NCBI GenBank assembly: GCA_010405405.1
Contig: MU004242.1
Coordinates: forward strand, 1,101,769 to 1,165,768
Direction: 5' to 3'
DNA from: Microthyrium microscopicum
Lineage: Eukaryota; Ascomycota; Dothideomycetes; Microthyriales; Microthyriaceae
DNA: 64,000 nt
Position numbers and translations under genes: made by a program
Notes under the pieces: model-generated
What the model was told of the DNA's origin: nothing
The model's input: only the letters and a program-made list of their open reading frames with translations
The model's database searches: none
Shown here: in pieces, positions 45,645-58,420 of the stretch
Layout: the number at the start of each line of letters is the position of its first letter
How positions within the stretch are numbered: the stretch's first letter is position 1

Positions 45645-48600
45645 TTAACCAGAAGTGGAAGCGATCTGATCCTCTGGAGTTCTCCGAAGGGGCACGATTT
45701 GGGCTGCTAACGCTGCCCACTATGGCTCAGAAGTTTTTCCCTAGTGGAATCTGGAGTTTTCACTGTCGCTTCCTAGATAGCCCGCTTTCTATTGCGGGTT
45801 GATCGACTCTGCTGAGACCCCTCTCCTGCCTCTTGCAGTCTTACTTGGCCCAGTGGTCATGGCGTCTTTCCGCCTTTCCATATCTCCAGTCCTGAAGCTA
45901 GAGTAATCACTACTTGGAGTAGAGAAGTATGAGAGGCTCCTCAAGCCGTTAGCAATAAATCACCGAATTGAATTCATCGAGCAGACCGGAGACCGGAACA
46001 TTTTTGCCCCTACCAATACCGCTAGTCGCAGAGCCAGAATCTATACCCCCGGATCTGGCTCCAAGTCATTCAGCGGCATTTGTGTGAGCCATTGCGCTCA
46101 AAACGGGTATGTCAATTATCTTTCTAGTCTGCGAACGGTCTATGCGCCGAGGTAGGCATAAGAATCAAGGCTGTGAGACCATTAGTTTCCGGGTATATTT
46201 GCGGCTTTTCATGGCCTGAATGTGATTTCGAGCTCCTGAGACAATCTTTCTAGGAGCTGGAAGATAACTAGCGCTCTGCCAGTTATCATCAACTCAGAGA
46301 GGCTTGACGCCCACATGGAAGGATGATATTTTAAAAGTCTCAGAGTATATAACTGAGATCGTGAAGATATTGCTAGAGCTTTTCACAACAGTGCTTGGGG
46401 ATCCTTTTCGATCTTTACTAGAAAATTTTAGTTGTCAAGTACTTTCAAGGCCAAAGAGGCAGAGATGAGGGAACCTAGCCTGCGCAGCCCGCTGATGCAG
46501 CTACGAATTGCTCGCGAGCGGGGTGTCATCCCAGACCCCTTTGTGAACCTAGAGCACTTGACATTTTCGTGGTCCGGACCTTGATGAGAACAGTATCATA
46601 TTGCAAAAAAGTTTTCTGATGCCACGGCTTAACATGTTGAACATTGTTGCTTGTACTGTTTGTACATCACATGAGGCGATTGGTATTCCCGAGTTGCTTC
46701 TTGCTGAACAACTGCATGGAAGGAGCAACACCAGATATCTTTACAGGTTCGCTACCTTAAGGACATGTGTTGCTGCCAAATCTCAATATGCTCTTATTTT
46801 ACCATTGGGCTACAAGACAGATATGCATTTTAGCGAGCAATCTAACCGACTTTGTTCACTGATTCTTATACATTGTCTAAAGTGACTGCTTGCACTGCCG
46901 CTTCATTTACGTCCGTAATCTGCATATATGCCCCAGTTGAATTGACTATCAGGGTATTTAAATGCGTGGCGGTATAGACAGTTGGAGGAATTCGTGTGCA
47001 CAAAAGTGCTCGGGGTAGATAAAGTCCGGAGTTTCTGGCAAGCTGGATTCGACGTGTGCCTGGTGCCAGGAAAAGATATGGTAGCCGAGGAAAAGAAAAG
47101 CAAACGCTGGCGATTATTTGGGCAAAACTTGAAACACTAACAAAAAGCGCGCTTAAAACTCCGTCGCATGCTGCGATGTCTGCAGTCAGAATCCAACGCG
47201 AACGCTTGAGACGTGAGGCGTGTTGACCGATAAAGTACTGGCTGCAGACCTGCCATATCAGCTCTTCCTTCTCGCACCGGTTAAGATCGCCAGAACCGTC
47301 ACAGTCTACAAGGAGGAAGAGTATCACACAATCGGGCACAGAGCTATACATGAGTCTGTTGGACAACTTAGTGCCGACTGTTGACCCGACAAACAAAATC
47401 TGAGCGTCGGTCGATGAAAGCTTACAGATGGTGCACTGGGGGATTCAGTAGCTCACTTGTCAACCTATGAATGCCTGTCTTTAGCGAGTTGATATCGTGC
47501 TTGCTTATTAAAGGAAGTACATACAAATGATTGTCCGCCAGGGTCATTAGCAAGCTATGAAAACGATGGCCCTCCGTACACTGACCAGTCCAAGTTGATG
47601 TTTAGTAGAACTTTGGAACTAAACGTAGTCATACTGCATCCTCGGCTCGGGCGCCCATTTTGTTCGAAGGAGCAACAATCAAAACTGATGACTAGGCTGT
47701 AGTAGTAACAGTCAAGAACCGCTGATTGTGGATCGCGATTCCAACCATCAACGCCCACGCAACGAAAGCCTGACCAACATCTATATCCAATTCTTTAGGG
47801 TAGCCTTCTTTACTTTTCGTGCCTTGGTCTACTAACAGCTATTGCATGAAGCATGATGCTTGCAGACACATGGAGCAATCATAGACCATAGTCATCACAG
47901 CTCTCCGTCCTTCAGTCCTGGAGGCAGAGCCTACGCCTTGAGAAACAGACTCAGAGAACGCTTGAGGTGCTTCAGTATCAGTCGCTTGTCACAAAATCCT
48001 TACCGAACGGTCCACTCAAGGTGCGTTCTTCTACGTGGTGGTTTTTTAACGACTTTGTGGCGACTGGAAAAGACTTTTGGGGATTTCAATCGAGCGGCTT
48101 TATGACCAAGGTCGTAGTGAGGAAGTTATGGCGGCAGTAACTAGATTTGAGAGCCATAGACGCTCACCGAAGAACTTGGTTGATCAGCCGTGAGTCCAGA
48201 GTCAATCCAGCAAGTGACATCGCCTGTGTGAATGACTAGTGACAGCTTTTGGGTCGCATGTTTGGAGCTAATATCATCATCAAACGTAAGGTGGATATCG
48301 GTTAGCAAGACCGACTACGAAGAAGATTGTAGCAGCCAGGCACGACTGTAGGCTTATAGCAGTCACAGTGCCTACAGGCTACGAGATTAGTTGCTGCAAA
48401 GCAGCGTACTTTACTCTGAAAGTATACTAAAGATCCATAACCAAATGGCGCATTCGGTAGCTCATCATCACTGATCAGTCGCAGCTTAGGTGTGATAGGC
48501 GAGTTGTTTGACTGGTTGATTAGCGTGGAACAAAGTAAACATTGTCTGCAGGCTCTGCTGCCTTGGTAAGCTTTCTGGTATTACGTTGGGGCCTTCCGTA

Positions 48601-51600
48601 GCTGGTGGTCTATCCGGCACGAAATAGACAGTGTTCGAGTTTGCGCAATAAAACCTAACAAGATACCGGAGATCACAAAACAAAGTTCCAACCTGACCGT
48701 CGGATATCTAGCGTATTCAATATAGCCTGATGTCGGAAAATTGATACCAGGTCGCAATCATAATATAACGCCATCCAATTCGGTTTTTTTTAAAGTCGAC
48801 GAGACTGTGACAAGTGGATTTGCATGTAAGAGAACGGCCTGCTCTGGCTAATGAGCTTGATATATGATTGTTCGGCTGTACAAGCTTCTGACCAGCCATA
48901 CATGCCTCCTCGGTTTTCGAGCGTTGATTGGTGCTCTGTCGGAGTGAAGTGCCTGGAGCACACCAAAAAGATGCTAGGCCACTTGAGCTGAGCCGATGGA
49001 GTTGGCGTTTGTTAGCAATGGTCGTTCAATACACCACGTTACATAGACATTGTAAATCAGGTGAGCTAGTTGGTTCTGTCGCAAACATGTCCCTTTATGA
49101 GCATTGTTATCTGATCGATAATCAAGGCTGAGCAATCAGGCATTGCTCGCCCTGGTGACTGGCGACTGATGCGACTCCATGTCGGTCTGGAGAAAACGAA
49201 AGAGCATGCTAACTTACTCAAAGGAGGGCTATTGTTTCGATATCAATGCAACGTGAAGAGCACGGCGCTACATAGTGCGCAGTATGCTCTCTCCGCGAAG
49301 AGCTTACTGCACTTCATGACAACTTTGAGGGCGACTCACTTAGTCGTAAGTGCTAGAACGTTCGTCTCCACGATAAGTGTCAATCAGGAGTGGAGAGAAC
49401 TTCAACGCTAGATGGTCCTCTCTTCCGACTGGGGCGTCATAGTGCACATTGGGTAACGAGAAAAAATATGGAACGAATGTAAGAGTGTTTTGTCTACTAC
49501 TAGTAGTTAGGTAGGTACTGATAAGGTTGGTAAACGGCTAGGAATTAACTGTCCGTGTTTTGTGGCAGCAACGTCTAACTCGTTAGTCATTTACTGCTAG
49601 GGCGTTTAGACACTGCATTGGAAGGTGTCGCCTTGATTGCAGAGCCCCTGATGAGAATGCGCTGATAGGGTGTTTGTTCATTGAATATCGTTTTCAGCCT
49701 CGCAACTTTTGTTGGCAGAATTCTTATTTGTAGGGAACCTTGACATGGATATGTTGCTTCCTACCCCTGAGCGACGAGACGTCTCTGGCGACGAATCCCA
49801 GCCGTTAGCTTTTGGTCGTCCTTTGTCGGCGCAGAAAATGGTTGTCTTTGATGCAGATTCGCTTTTACGGAGCACAATGGTGGACATCGAAGCCAAGGAG
49901 GTCCGCCACAGGCTCCTGCCATGCGCTGGGAGCGCGATACAAACCCATCCCAACTGCAAAAGAGCAAGCCATAGCTGCATACCCATAGCGTGCAAGATGA
50001 CGAGTGAGTCGTTCACATACCGGAAGCGGCATAATAATCCGTTATTACAGACGATATATGAAGGGACTTTGCTCATGGGAGCACAAGTACCAGTAGAGGG
50101 ATGACCAAAGCTGTGCGTTGCGACGGACGGAAAAGGGTTACAATCGACAAAACTTATACGTACCCGATCCGTAAGATATCAATTGCGGAAACTGCGATGA
50201 GAAAAGGTCAGCGTTCGATGAGCCGTATGAGAGCACTACCACTCGACCACCAACAAAAGCCAGATTTTGACCATGCGGGAACGAAGTGAAAGCATTGACG
50301 CCCAGTGTGAAGAGAACACTGTGAATGGGTAAAGTTAAGCCGATCGACACGCAACAAAAAAGAGCTGAGGCACCAGATACGCCGTGCACGGGGTCGAGAA
50401 GCAAAGCTATATATGTCTGCTACTTGCTAGGATAGAGCAGATCTATGCGCAAGAAGCAGTTGAGATTAACCTTTATACATGTTAGCTATCGTCTGGCTGT
50501 TCGTGATGTTCCAGGTGCAAGGCCTACAGGAAGCAGTAGATATGAAAACCAAAGTTAGTCTTTAATTACTAGCTTTTATACCACAAGGCTGGCACAATTT
50601 CTAGACAGCTAACCACAACGTCGTCTGAGAATACACCATGCCCACCCCCAAAGCATTGCTTGCTCGCGAACGCATCACTAGATGTTATCGGCAGCTGAAA
50701 CACGATGTAGCAATACAAGCGATGACAGTGTTAGTCGTGCTTAGGAGCGATAAGGAACCACCAGGAAGGAAGAAACCTATTACCTGCCAACGTTGCAAGC
50801 TGAAGGTGGAGCAGCAATCTTGTGCAGTCCCCAAGGGAATTTATAACGTTCATAGTCTCTGGCCAACGAGCAAGAAAAAGTCCGGAGGAGAAAGGTGAAA
50901 GCAAAGTCACTGGCTTCGGGTCGCTGCGACGAGGACATATGACAAAACAAGGGGAGCCGGCACACCGCGCCCTGAGCATTTATACTACTCGCTGCGTTCG
51001 AGTTTGGTCGAAGATGTTGTATTAACTTTAGGTTCAAGGTCTCAAAAGCACGCATGTTCGAGATGACGAAAAAAGGTCCAGATGTCGCTACCGGCGCAGC
51101 TTGCCAGTTCAGAACTGGACTTTGAGAAAGCCACTGTTAAGTGAAATGTCCGAGATATCAAGCAACAAAAACCGGTCGAGTCAGTTCCTGTAGTGATTCC
51201 GATCCCAGACTCTGGGTCGTGTTCACTAACATTTTGGTTGTGCAGTAAACCAATAACGCAGCGGGAACAAGGCATTAAGGATCATGTCACAGTCCAAGCT
51301 TCGCTGTGCAGCTTCAGAGCCAAATCAGGAGACTTTTCCGTGTCGATTGCATTAGCGGCAGGCAACTCGGACACGTTAGAGCCTGCCTTTGCGCATATGG
51401 TGAGAGCCACAAAGACATCGGTAGGGGGCACATTAGGCAATGACGAGAACTGTAATGTGAGAGCAGCAGCGAAGGAGGAGAGACGAAATCATCGTACAAG
51501 GCTGCGATGCGGAAAGAGTGATAGCAGAGCCTACAATCAATAGGTAGTTCAAGAAGGCAGAAACATGCCATGTGCTAGCGTAGAGCATATATACATGCGA

Positions 51601-52113
51601 AAATCGCTTGAGAGATCACCGCCGCATGTTAATGGGTAGACAAAAGCTAGGACTTGAGAACCGTGTTTTGGGTGCAATGGCGAGATAACAGAGCCTCAGC
51701 TCCTGGAACATTACTGCCGATACAAATGGTACTAGTAGCCAACGGTGTCGTACTGCACACTGAGGCGGCCACCCCCAGGTAGTTGTAGTGTTTGCGATTG
51801 ACCAGCGCAGACGGCTACCAGAGCAACATTATAATGGTACAGTGTATCATAATCACTTGCTTACAAGTAGGAGTCCAGTCGTAGTAAAGCAGTCGGCCAG
51901 AGAAAGCAATAAGGAAACATTGCGGAGCTACAAGCTCCAGTTAGGGTATTCTTCATCTGGACTGCCCGCCGACAATAAAGCCAGAACAAGAGCCAGAACA
52001 AGGGCTAGATTAATGCAAAGAAGTACTCGGAGAAGGACGAATAAGGTTTTACAAGTAAACATTCATGCCTAGAGAAAAGGAGTTACGAGCAAGATAGTAA
52101 GGGGATAGTACTT

Positions 52114-53319
52114 TCAAAGAAGTTTAATATTTACAAACGCTGCCAGATTCTCTTCTGAAATCGCAGCCAAAACTTCTTGCTGCCCACCGGGAGTAAGAGC
52201 ACGCTCCTCTGTCATAAGAGGAGACACCTTTTCTCTAATGAAGTCACATAGAGCCCTTACCTCGCTTACCTCAACATGTCTATTCCGCGGAGCAACAACC
52301 AAGATACTCCCAATCTTAGGGTCATGCCACCAGGGTGACAACCCCTCCCACTTCCCATCCTTTACTGATGTTCGAAGGAGGAGAAGCCGCGCTAAAGGAT
52401 TCTCAAGGTCATGTCGTGCATGATTAGGACTACCACCGCTATCGCTCTTGGGCTTTCCGCCATACGCTTTCGCAACCCACACCCTTTTAAGACGGTCGGG
52501 AATGCTGAATGGGTCGTCACCCTCGAGATTGAACAAGGGATGTGTTTTAGGGACAAGAACAGGAACCATGTCGGGTTGGCCGCTGGCTTGATCGCCGAGA
52601 CAATTGATTCGAACCCCCATTACCTTCGTAGCTCTCTCAGCTAAGATTTTCTTCGCAAGGAAAGCCTCCATTCCAATCCCATCGATCATGCTCCCATAAG
52701 TGTCCCGGTAGTAGCCTAGATAGTCGATGGCATCGCGGTATCCAGTCAAGGTCATGTCCGTAAGAAGACGGGGATCGTACTCATTCCCTACTTTCATTAC
52801 AGCAACGAGAGGGCCCTTCCAAATGAAATCCCCCCACGTATCTCCAATCAGAGTAGGGATAGTTCCGTGAATCGATTGGTTGGTGGTAAGGCCTGGAATA
52901 GGATCGTGATCCAGATACCAAATATTGAGAGTATCTCGATTTGTCTTTCGTCCACGGAGACTATTCCCCCGGACGCAGAGCAGATTGCGGCCAATATATT
53001 GAGGGTGTCCAGGAATATGAAGAATAGAATCGAGTTCAGGGTTGAAATAACCCCGCTCAATATCGTCCTCCTTGCTATCAACCCACACAAGACGAGGTGA
53101 CTGCGTGCTCATAGGAAACAGGATTGCAAGGTAATGCTTTGACGAAGGTCGAGTTGAGAAGTTTGCAGTAGAAAGGTCTTTGAATTTGCGACACAAAAGC
53201 CGATGAGGTCGCCAGTCGGCTTGTTGACACTCAACTGAGCAGTATATAGCAGAGCGGCATGTGACGCAGCGCCGTGCGTTAGCTATCCCACAAATCGTGC
53301 AAAGTAAGGATGCGTCCAT
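52114..53319 (-). CDS. MYND-type zinc finger protein
   Basis: A single exon of 401 residues. The N-terminal MYND finger (residues ~7-43) has the full Cys/His pattern: CTICG, RRCVTC, IYCSVECQ, ADWRPHRLLC. The rest is a ~350-residue domain of unknown fold with blocks such as WVDSKEDDIERGYFNPELD and LGYYRDTYGSMIDGIGM that occur in ascomycete MYND proteins. MYND fingers bind proline-rich peptides; the partner is unknown. No SET domain is visible, so it is not a SMYD methyltransferase. There are no lesions, in contrast to its divergent neighbour. The 298-bp shared promoter holds two copies of a palindrome-headed 20-mer. Confidence 0.85.
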   Translation of the reverse strand: MDASLLCTICGIANARRCVTCRSAIYCSVECQQADWRPHRLLCRKFKDLSTANFSTRPSSKHYLAILFPMSTQSPRLVWVDSKEDDIERGYFNPELDSILHIPGHPQYIGRNLLCVRGNSLRGRKTNRDTLNIWYLDHDPIPGLTTNQSIHGTIPTLIGDTWGDFIWKGPLVAVMKVGNEYDPRLLTDMTLTGYRDAIDYLGYYRDTYGSMIDGIGMEAFLAKKILAERATKVMGVRINCLGDQASGQPDMVPVLVPKTHPLFNLEGDDPFSIPDRLKRVWVAKAYGGKPKSDSGGSPNHARHDLENPLARLLLLRTSVKDGKWEGLSPWWHDPKIGSILVVAPRNRHVEVSEVRALCDFIREKVSPLMTEERALTPGGQQEVLAAISEENLAAFVNIKLL

Positions 53320-53617
53320 AATTCTAGCATAGAGTCAATTGTTTAAGAGAAAGGACAAAGGCGCCACGGTTAGCTTTATATTGGAATTGAGGAATAGGCG
53401 GTGATGACTAAGGTCTTACTTAAACTTCGTGCCCCATGGGGCGTGGATTTCAAAAAGCTAAAAAATTCAATAGTCTTGCAATCTGAATATCTCAAAGTAT
53501 AAGGTTACGCCCCATGGGGCGTGGATTTAAAAAGTCAAGCAAACCACTAAGTTTCCACTTATAATATATCAAGTTCTCTCACCTGTTCTTAAAATCTTTT
53601 CCTCCTTACCACACATC
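53320..53617. promoter_or_regulatory. Bidirectional promoter with duplicated palindromic 20-mer
   Basis: GCCCCATGGGGCGTGGATTT occurs twice in the same orientation, at 53431-53450 and 53509-53528, 78 bp apart. Each begins with the perfect 12-bp palindrome GCCCCATGGGGC; the second copy extends it to 14 bp. Both are followed by an A-rich run. The position between divergent genes suggests a dimeric regulator site, which is inference. Confidence 0.6.
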
Positions 53618-56600
53618 ATGGCCAAGCGGAAGAACCCCTCAAGTCCAAACTTCGAAGCAATCAGCAAAACGAGGTCGACCCGATGAACCCGTCATTCCTC
53701 TGACAGGCGCACAATCAGTCGTTGAACAAGCCCAGCCGTATCTTCTTACCACGGCCAAGTTCCCAATCCATGCTCTCACGCCTGTTTGGAAGGTAGGAAA
53801 CAATCGGCAACTCGATACTAAACATGTTCAGAGTTTATATCGGATATTCAAAGAGCAGCGCCTTCAACGAGAGCTAGGCGAGAACCACCTGCGTATTGCA
53901 TGTTCTCGGGCAGAGGTAGATCGAATGATCGATCACCTCAACTCGGCTAGGACTCTCCACGACTCTCTGAGCCTGCTGCCCGCCTACCCGTCTTTCGATG
54001 ACTGGATGGTGGTGAATGAAGCCAAAGTTGAGATTATGGCTGGGCAGCATCGTGTTGAAGCGTTGAAGCTCTTCTTAAAGCATCTGAGCGGTCGCCCCGG
54101 GGGGGTTTCGCTCGCAGAAGAGCAATCATAGTGGATTTGCGATGTCTACGACATTGGTGAGTAGGTTCATATTTTATATCCATAAGCTAGGCTAATATCC
54201 TCATTGATCGACTACCTGCACGACTCCGCGTCCAGCTTCGTGCAAACCGGCAAGATTCCACATTGCCAGACAGTCACGGGCAGGTGTGGATAGAGCTGGT
54301 GGCCTTGGTGGATGCAGATAAAACCCTCTTCCAAGGAACCAACGGTCCTCTACAAGACGAGATGCTCCAAATGCTTGGCCTAAGTGGCCGAGTTCAATTT
54401 CCAATTCGTCGACTTGTGACATTGTGGAAGAATAATCGCTGGCAACGGATGACTACAAGGTGGTGTCAAACTTCACTTGGTCGAGCTACTTTCAATGTTT
54501 CATTGCGGGAAGAGATGGCAAGATGCCGAATCGATGATGTAAGTAGGCCAGGCTAAGATGGTAATTCATATGCTAAGAAATAGTTCTGGTTTATTACATT
54601 CCATGCCGTTCTTGCGACAATGTCACAGCTAGTGGGAGACGATTTAAAAGCTATTCAACTCGCCGACTGGAATTTGCTTGTCCAGCTGCCATTGGAACGG
54701 TCTGCTACTGATTTTCAGAGGACATTCTATCCGGATGCACCAGTCGACGTGCTCATTAATAGCTCGTCATCCCGGCGACCGAACTTCCTCCCAAAGCTTG
54801 ATCATGCAGCTTATCATAGGGTGTATGAAATCATTGTATCAAGCACTCACCTCTGTTTTCCTGATATTCAAAGAATCCTTCGGGTCGGCCGAGCACAAGG
54901 GAAGACGGTGTCCTCTCTCATGAATCACGTAGTGCAATGGCTTAACCCTGTGCCAAACTCTGGTGACAAGCTTCAGCTATGGCAAGGACTTCTCCCAGAA
55001 TCTCTTGAGAATAATGACAGAGAAGCACGCATCTTACAGTCGGAGATCTTTAATGTTGTTCGTGACAGGACTGATGAGCTGACTAGCACCCTTCTCACCC
55101 AATTGCCCAAAGATGCAAAGGATTCTTACCTGGACCGGTTCTCAATTGCCCATCTGGAGAGATATCTTGATTGCAGTTCACAAGGCGATTGGTCCTCGCT
55201 TCCACGGTGTACTTGGCCAGTTTAACACCCAAGACCCAGCTGGTCTCCCGTCACAAAGGCAATCGACATTTATCCAAGCCTTTTGCGATGCCATCAGTCA
55301 CATCCCTCACGTGGCTCGCAACCCCGCATTGCGCAGCTCCCTAGCCTTGAAAGCTCTTATACACGAAATATCCCCAGCAATCACAGCTTGGGTGGTACAG
55401 CATTGTGACACAGCACTTCGAGAGCAAATCCTTGGCCGTACACCATCATGTCCACCCAGCGTTCGGGAATTGGTCAAATGTCAACTGGGTGAGCTTGAAG
55501 GGACGGTCTCATCTTTCAGCCACGTGAAGGAGCCGACTTCTTTATCTGCTGTGCCAATTATCAGGCCAGAGTCCCGGCAGAGCGAGAGGTATGATGTTGA
55601 AGGTGCAGTTGAGGATATAGTAGAGGACATGCTGCAAGATGTGCCAACAAGGAGTGCAAATGCGGTTCTACCTCCAGGAGCCGTAGCACTACATTCACAT
55701 TTTGCGAGCATTCCGACCTCAGGTCTTCCCGCAGATTCTAGGCTCATTTGCATGCGTGTTTGGACTTGCCACTAATGAGATGCTCGTTCGATTCCGCGCC
55801 CAAGGTTCTACCGGACTGGGCATTGCTCTGGCTGAAGGCGTAGCAGCACTTGATCGGCTAGGCCATTACTGCTTTACTGGCTCGCCTCTGGTGCTTATGA
55901 GCTCTGTTCTGAAGCCCCTACAAACAATGGATAGTCTACAACGAGGTGGTTGGCCGTTCATTGACCCTGGCATTCTCGACCTCCGACAAGGGGAAGGCAC
56001 ACTGGATATTGCAAATTGGCCTCGGGCTAAGGACGGACGACCCATCTTTATGCATGTAGCTTCACTTGCATTTCACTATGGACCGGAGATTGCAGAAAGT
56101 CGTCACAGCCTTGTCTGGTTCCGTGACCTAGGTGGAAAGTCTATCAGTGGTCCAGCTAGTGCCACACGTTTCCTTGAGGATTTATTCCGCGACCTGTGGA
56201 TTCCGCAAATGGTTGAATTTATCAGTCACCAACTTCGCCGACATGCAAGCAGAGATCAGGATTTGTCTCTGCAGCTATTGCAGGAACAGCGGACTCTCAT
56301 TGAGACGTGGTCTCATTCCCCCCACCCTTTCACTTGGAGGTAAAGCCTGACTGTTTCTGCCTCTTTATAGTAAGGTTGACTAATGTTATATATTCTTATC
56401 GTAGCAACTACAAACCTATCTGGTCCCTTACAAATCCTGTATCGACTGTGGTTTCGGAAACGACTAAGTCTCGTCAAGACTTTGCCCATAAGCTCTACCA
56501 GAAGTGCATGCAGAACGATGGGCCTGGTCGGCATGCACTGTCATCACTTCACTCTACCTGGTTTGCAGTCCTCCATGCTGTGTTCAATTTTACCGATACT

Positions 56601-57470
56601 GGGCGGGTTACAGAAGAACACTGGCTCGATGGAGTTGCTGCAGCGCTAGCAGGTCATTAGATCGAATGCATGCCAGGCTCTTACTGTTCACGCATCACTT
56701 CCCGGCGCATGGTACGACTGGTGGGCCACATTGCACCCATTCGTGCTATAGCTGCACGGCCTGGAAGCTCAAAACGGGCAGCCATCGAAGTAGAAAGTCG
56801 AGCAGGGCGAGCCATTAAAAGGCAAGCAATTGATTTTGGATACGAGATTCCATTTACCTGTATTCCCAGCATAGTGGAAGATGGGTTCCGGGCTCAAGAA
56901 AAGATCTTTGCCAAAGGCAACCAAAAGATCCTAGAGCACTACCACGTTGCTCGGAATTGCTTGGAACGAAGCCTTGGGGATCCCCTTTGCGATGTTCTGC
57001 TGATGCTTGTCTTGACTTTTAGCTCTTCGTCGGTAACACCTAGGGTTGCGGCGCAGAGCAAGCACTTCAAAGCCGGCCCTCGTAAAGATCCTAGGATTTT
57101 TGCGGCAAGTATGGTGACACGGATGCTGTGGTTCCTTCACCCGGAAGCATTCCCTTCGGAGCAAGATGACGGAATGGTGCTTCGAGTGCCAGAAATGACA
57201 AAGAAGATTGAGCACAAAGGTGTTAACAACCGGCTGCTCCGTGAAATGGGATGGGTGGAAGACCACGGTAAGCGTGAGAACCCCCGTAACAGTGACCTCA
57301 GCTTGCGGGCGGTCGATGAGCTTCTGAAGATTCGTACAGAACTGCTGTCCCTCCGAAGGGATCCAGCAGGGTTTGTTGCGCAGGTGTTTCGTAGTCACGA
57401 CTCGGTCTGGCTTGAGCGGTGCTCAATGATCCTTTGGGATCAGAGCCCGGGTGCAACAAGGGTCAGGTAA
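53618..57470 (+). pseudogene. Degenerate ParB/sulfiredoxin-like (DUF3723-type) accessory protein gene
   Basis: Collinear open segments across 3.85 kb read as one ~1,100-residue protein. The N-terminal part has LTPVWKVGNNRQLDTKHVQ, LYRIFKEQRLQRELGENHL and VEIMAGQHRVEALKLF, the last like the GxHR box of ParB/Srx-fold proteins; then WICDVYD and LPDSHGQVWIELV. Lesions: frame change at ~53666 between MAKRKNPSS... and KRGRPDEP; TAG at 54129-54131 where a Trp is expected; an intron (54157-54206) ending TG instead of AG; a frame change near 55150; TAG at 56658-56660. Good introns remain at 54539-54583 and after TTTCACTTGGAG near 56341; a further one at ~55641-55686 is possible. The layout resembles DUF3723-type proteins carried by fungal giant mobile elements (Starships); the assignment rests on motif resemblance only. 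A sequencing or isoform explanation cannot account for all lesions easily. Confidence 0.55.
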
Positions 57471-57698
57471 TAGTAGCAGAGGGTCAATGATGGAGCTTGG
57501 AGGAGGTGTTCCCGAAGTAGTAGCATAAGGAGCTCTAGACAAGAGAGGTTAAATATCTATAACCACCACCAATCTTGCTGCTGCATGCCTAGAAAGAATT
57601 TGTAAGAGTGTGTATTGCAGGTCAAAGTATACTGTCACCACCCCGGACGAGGTTTTGAAGGTTGTGGGTGTAAAAGGAAGCAGTTCTTATAGAGGTTT

Positions 57699-57758
57699 CA
57701 CTACAGGGAAGGTGTTTTGTAGGCTTCGCACTACAGGGAAGGTGTTTTGTAGGCTGTT
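57699..57758. repeat. 30-bp tandem duplication
   Basis: CACTACAGGGAAGGTGTTTT recurs at 57699 and 57729, with 27 leading bases identical in both 30-bp units before they differ. Confidence 0.75.
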
Positions 57759-58213
57759 CACAACGACTGGGTGTTTCGAGTGTGGTTGGGAACCCCGAGG
57801 GCCTGTGGCCTATCGCTCGACGAGGTGAATTTGAATCTGGATAGGCAAATGAAGTTTATATAGAGTATCAGGCTGAAATAGGAATGTGGCGCCCGCACGT
57901 ACCACAGGTTAATTGGACGACATATGACATAGTTCCAAGTAGAGTTTAAGCTCAAATCATGCATGAAATAGCTTTAACACATACCGAAGCAACAACAAAC
58001 GATAAGACTGATAAGCCGAGAGTCAGAAGAGAACAACAATCCATTGAAACCGCCCGGCTATTGTTTCACAGATGATAGAAAACATTCCCAAAAACGGCAT
58101 AGGATTACTAATAATTACAACATGCCCAGAACATAGGTCGGCCACACAGCATTATGAACGAAGTAGTATCGAAAGAGTTATAGGAATGTACAGCATAGCG
58201 AGAACAAGGCTTT

Positions 58214-58420
58214 GTGGTAGACTCGGAGGAAGATTCGGATGAAGATTCCAATGAAGATTCAAGTAATATGAGTGGATTCATAGTACCAGACGACGTAGGT
58301 GTAGATTTAGAAAGTGAGGGAGATGAAGAAATACCGGACGCGCGGCATGCGAGCATGAATGACAAGTCCCGGAAACCGTCCACCATCGACGGCTGCCCAT
58401 ATGAACGTCATGAGGGCTAG
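58214..58420 (+). pseudogene. Acidic coding-like fragment
   Basis: The frame reads VVDSEEDSDEDSNEDSS, then MSGFIVPDDVGVDLESEGDE, and ends at 58420. A 12-bp repeat (GAAGATTCnnAT) underlies the acidic run. Acidic stretches followed by GFIV(P/S)D are common in fungal nuclear proteins and helicases. There is no proper start and no domain beyond this, so it is probably a relic; the family is not identified. Confidence 0.3.

Larger units (their letters stand above)
41464..52113. other. Gene-poor 10.6-kb accessory-like region
   Basis: I recognise no complete gene. Longer open frames (for example 46866-47396 minus, 49709-50104 plus, 50638-50898 plus) lack family motifs or good start and splice support. 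The region holds a 45-bp perfect tandem duplication at 42204, a 57-bp coding-like repeat at 43318, a diverged ~100-bp repeat at 44800-45030 and a 16-bp-arm hairpin at 45580-45644. Base composition is mixed and CpG is retained, so it is not RIP-saturated like the right end. It could be decayed transposon or former gene sequence. Confidence 0.45.

Noticed and set aside
45908-46159. ~80-codon stop-free stretch (VEKYERLLKPLAINHRIEFI and onward)
   Set aside because: Looks faintly coding, but has no start, no extension and no family I can name.
46866-47396. 176-codon minus-strand frame
   Set aside because: Its first codon is not ATG; no motif, no splice support and no family resemblance. A frame of this length can occur by chance in such DNA.
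49709-50104. 131-codon plus-strand frame
   Set aside because: Starts at a TTG; no motif and no neighbours that support it.
50638-50898. 86-codon plus-strand frame with CQRCKLKVEQQSC
   Set aside because: The Cys spacing is suggestive of a small zinc site, but there is no recognisable domain and no supporting context.
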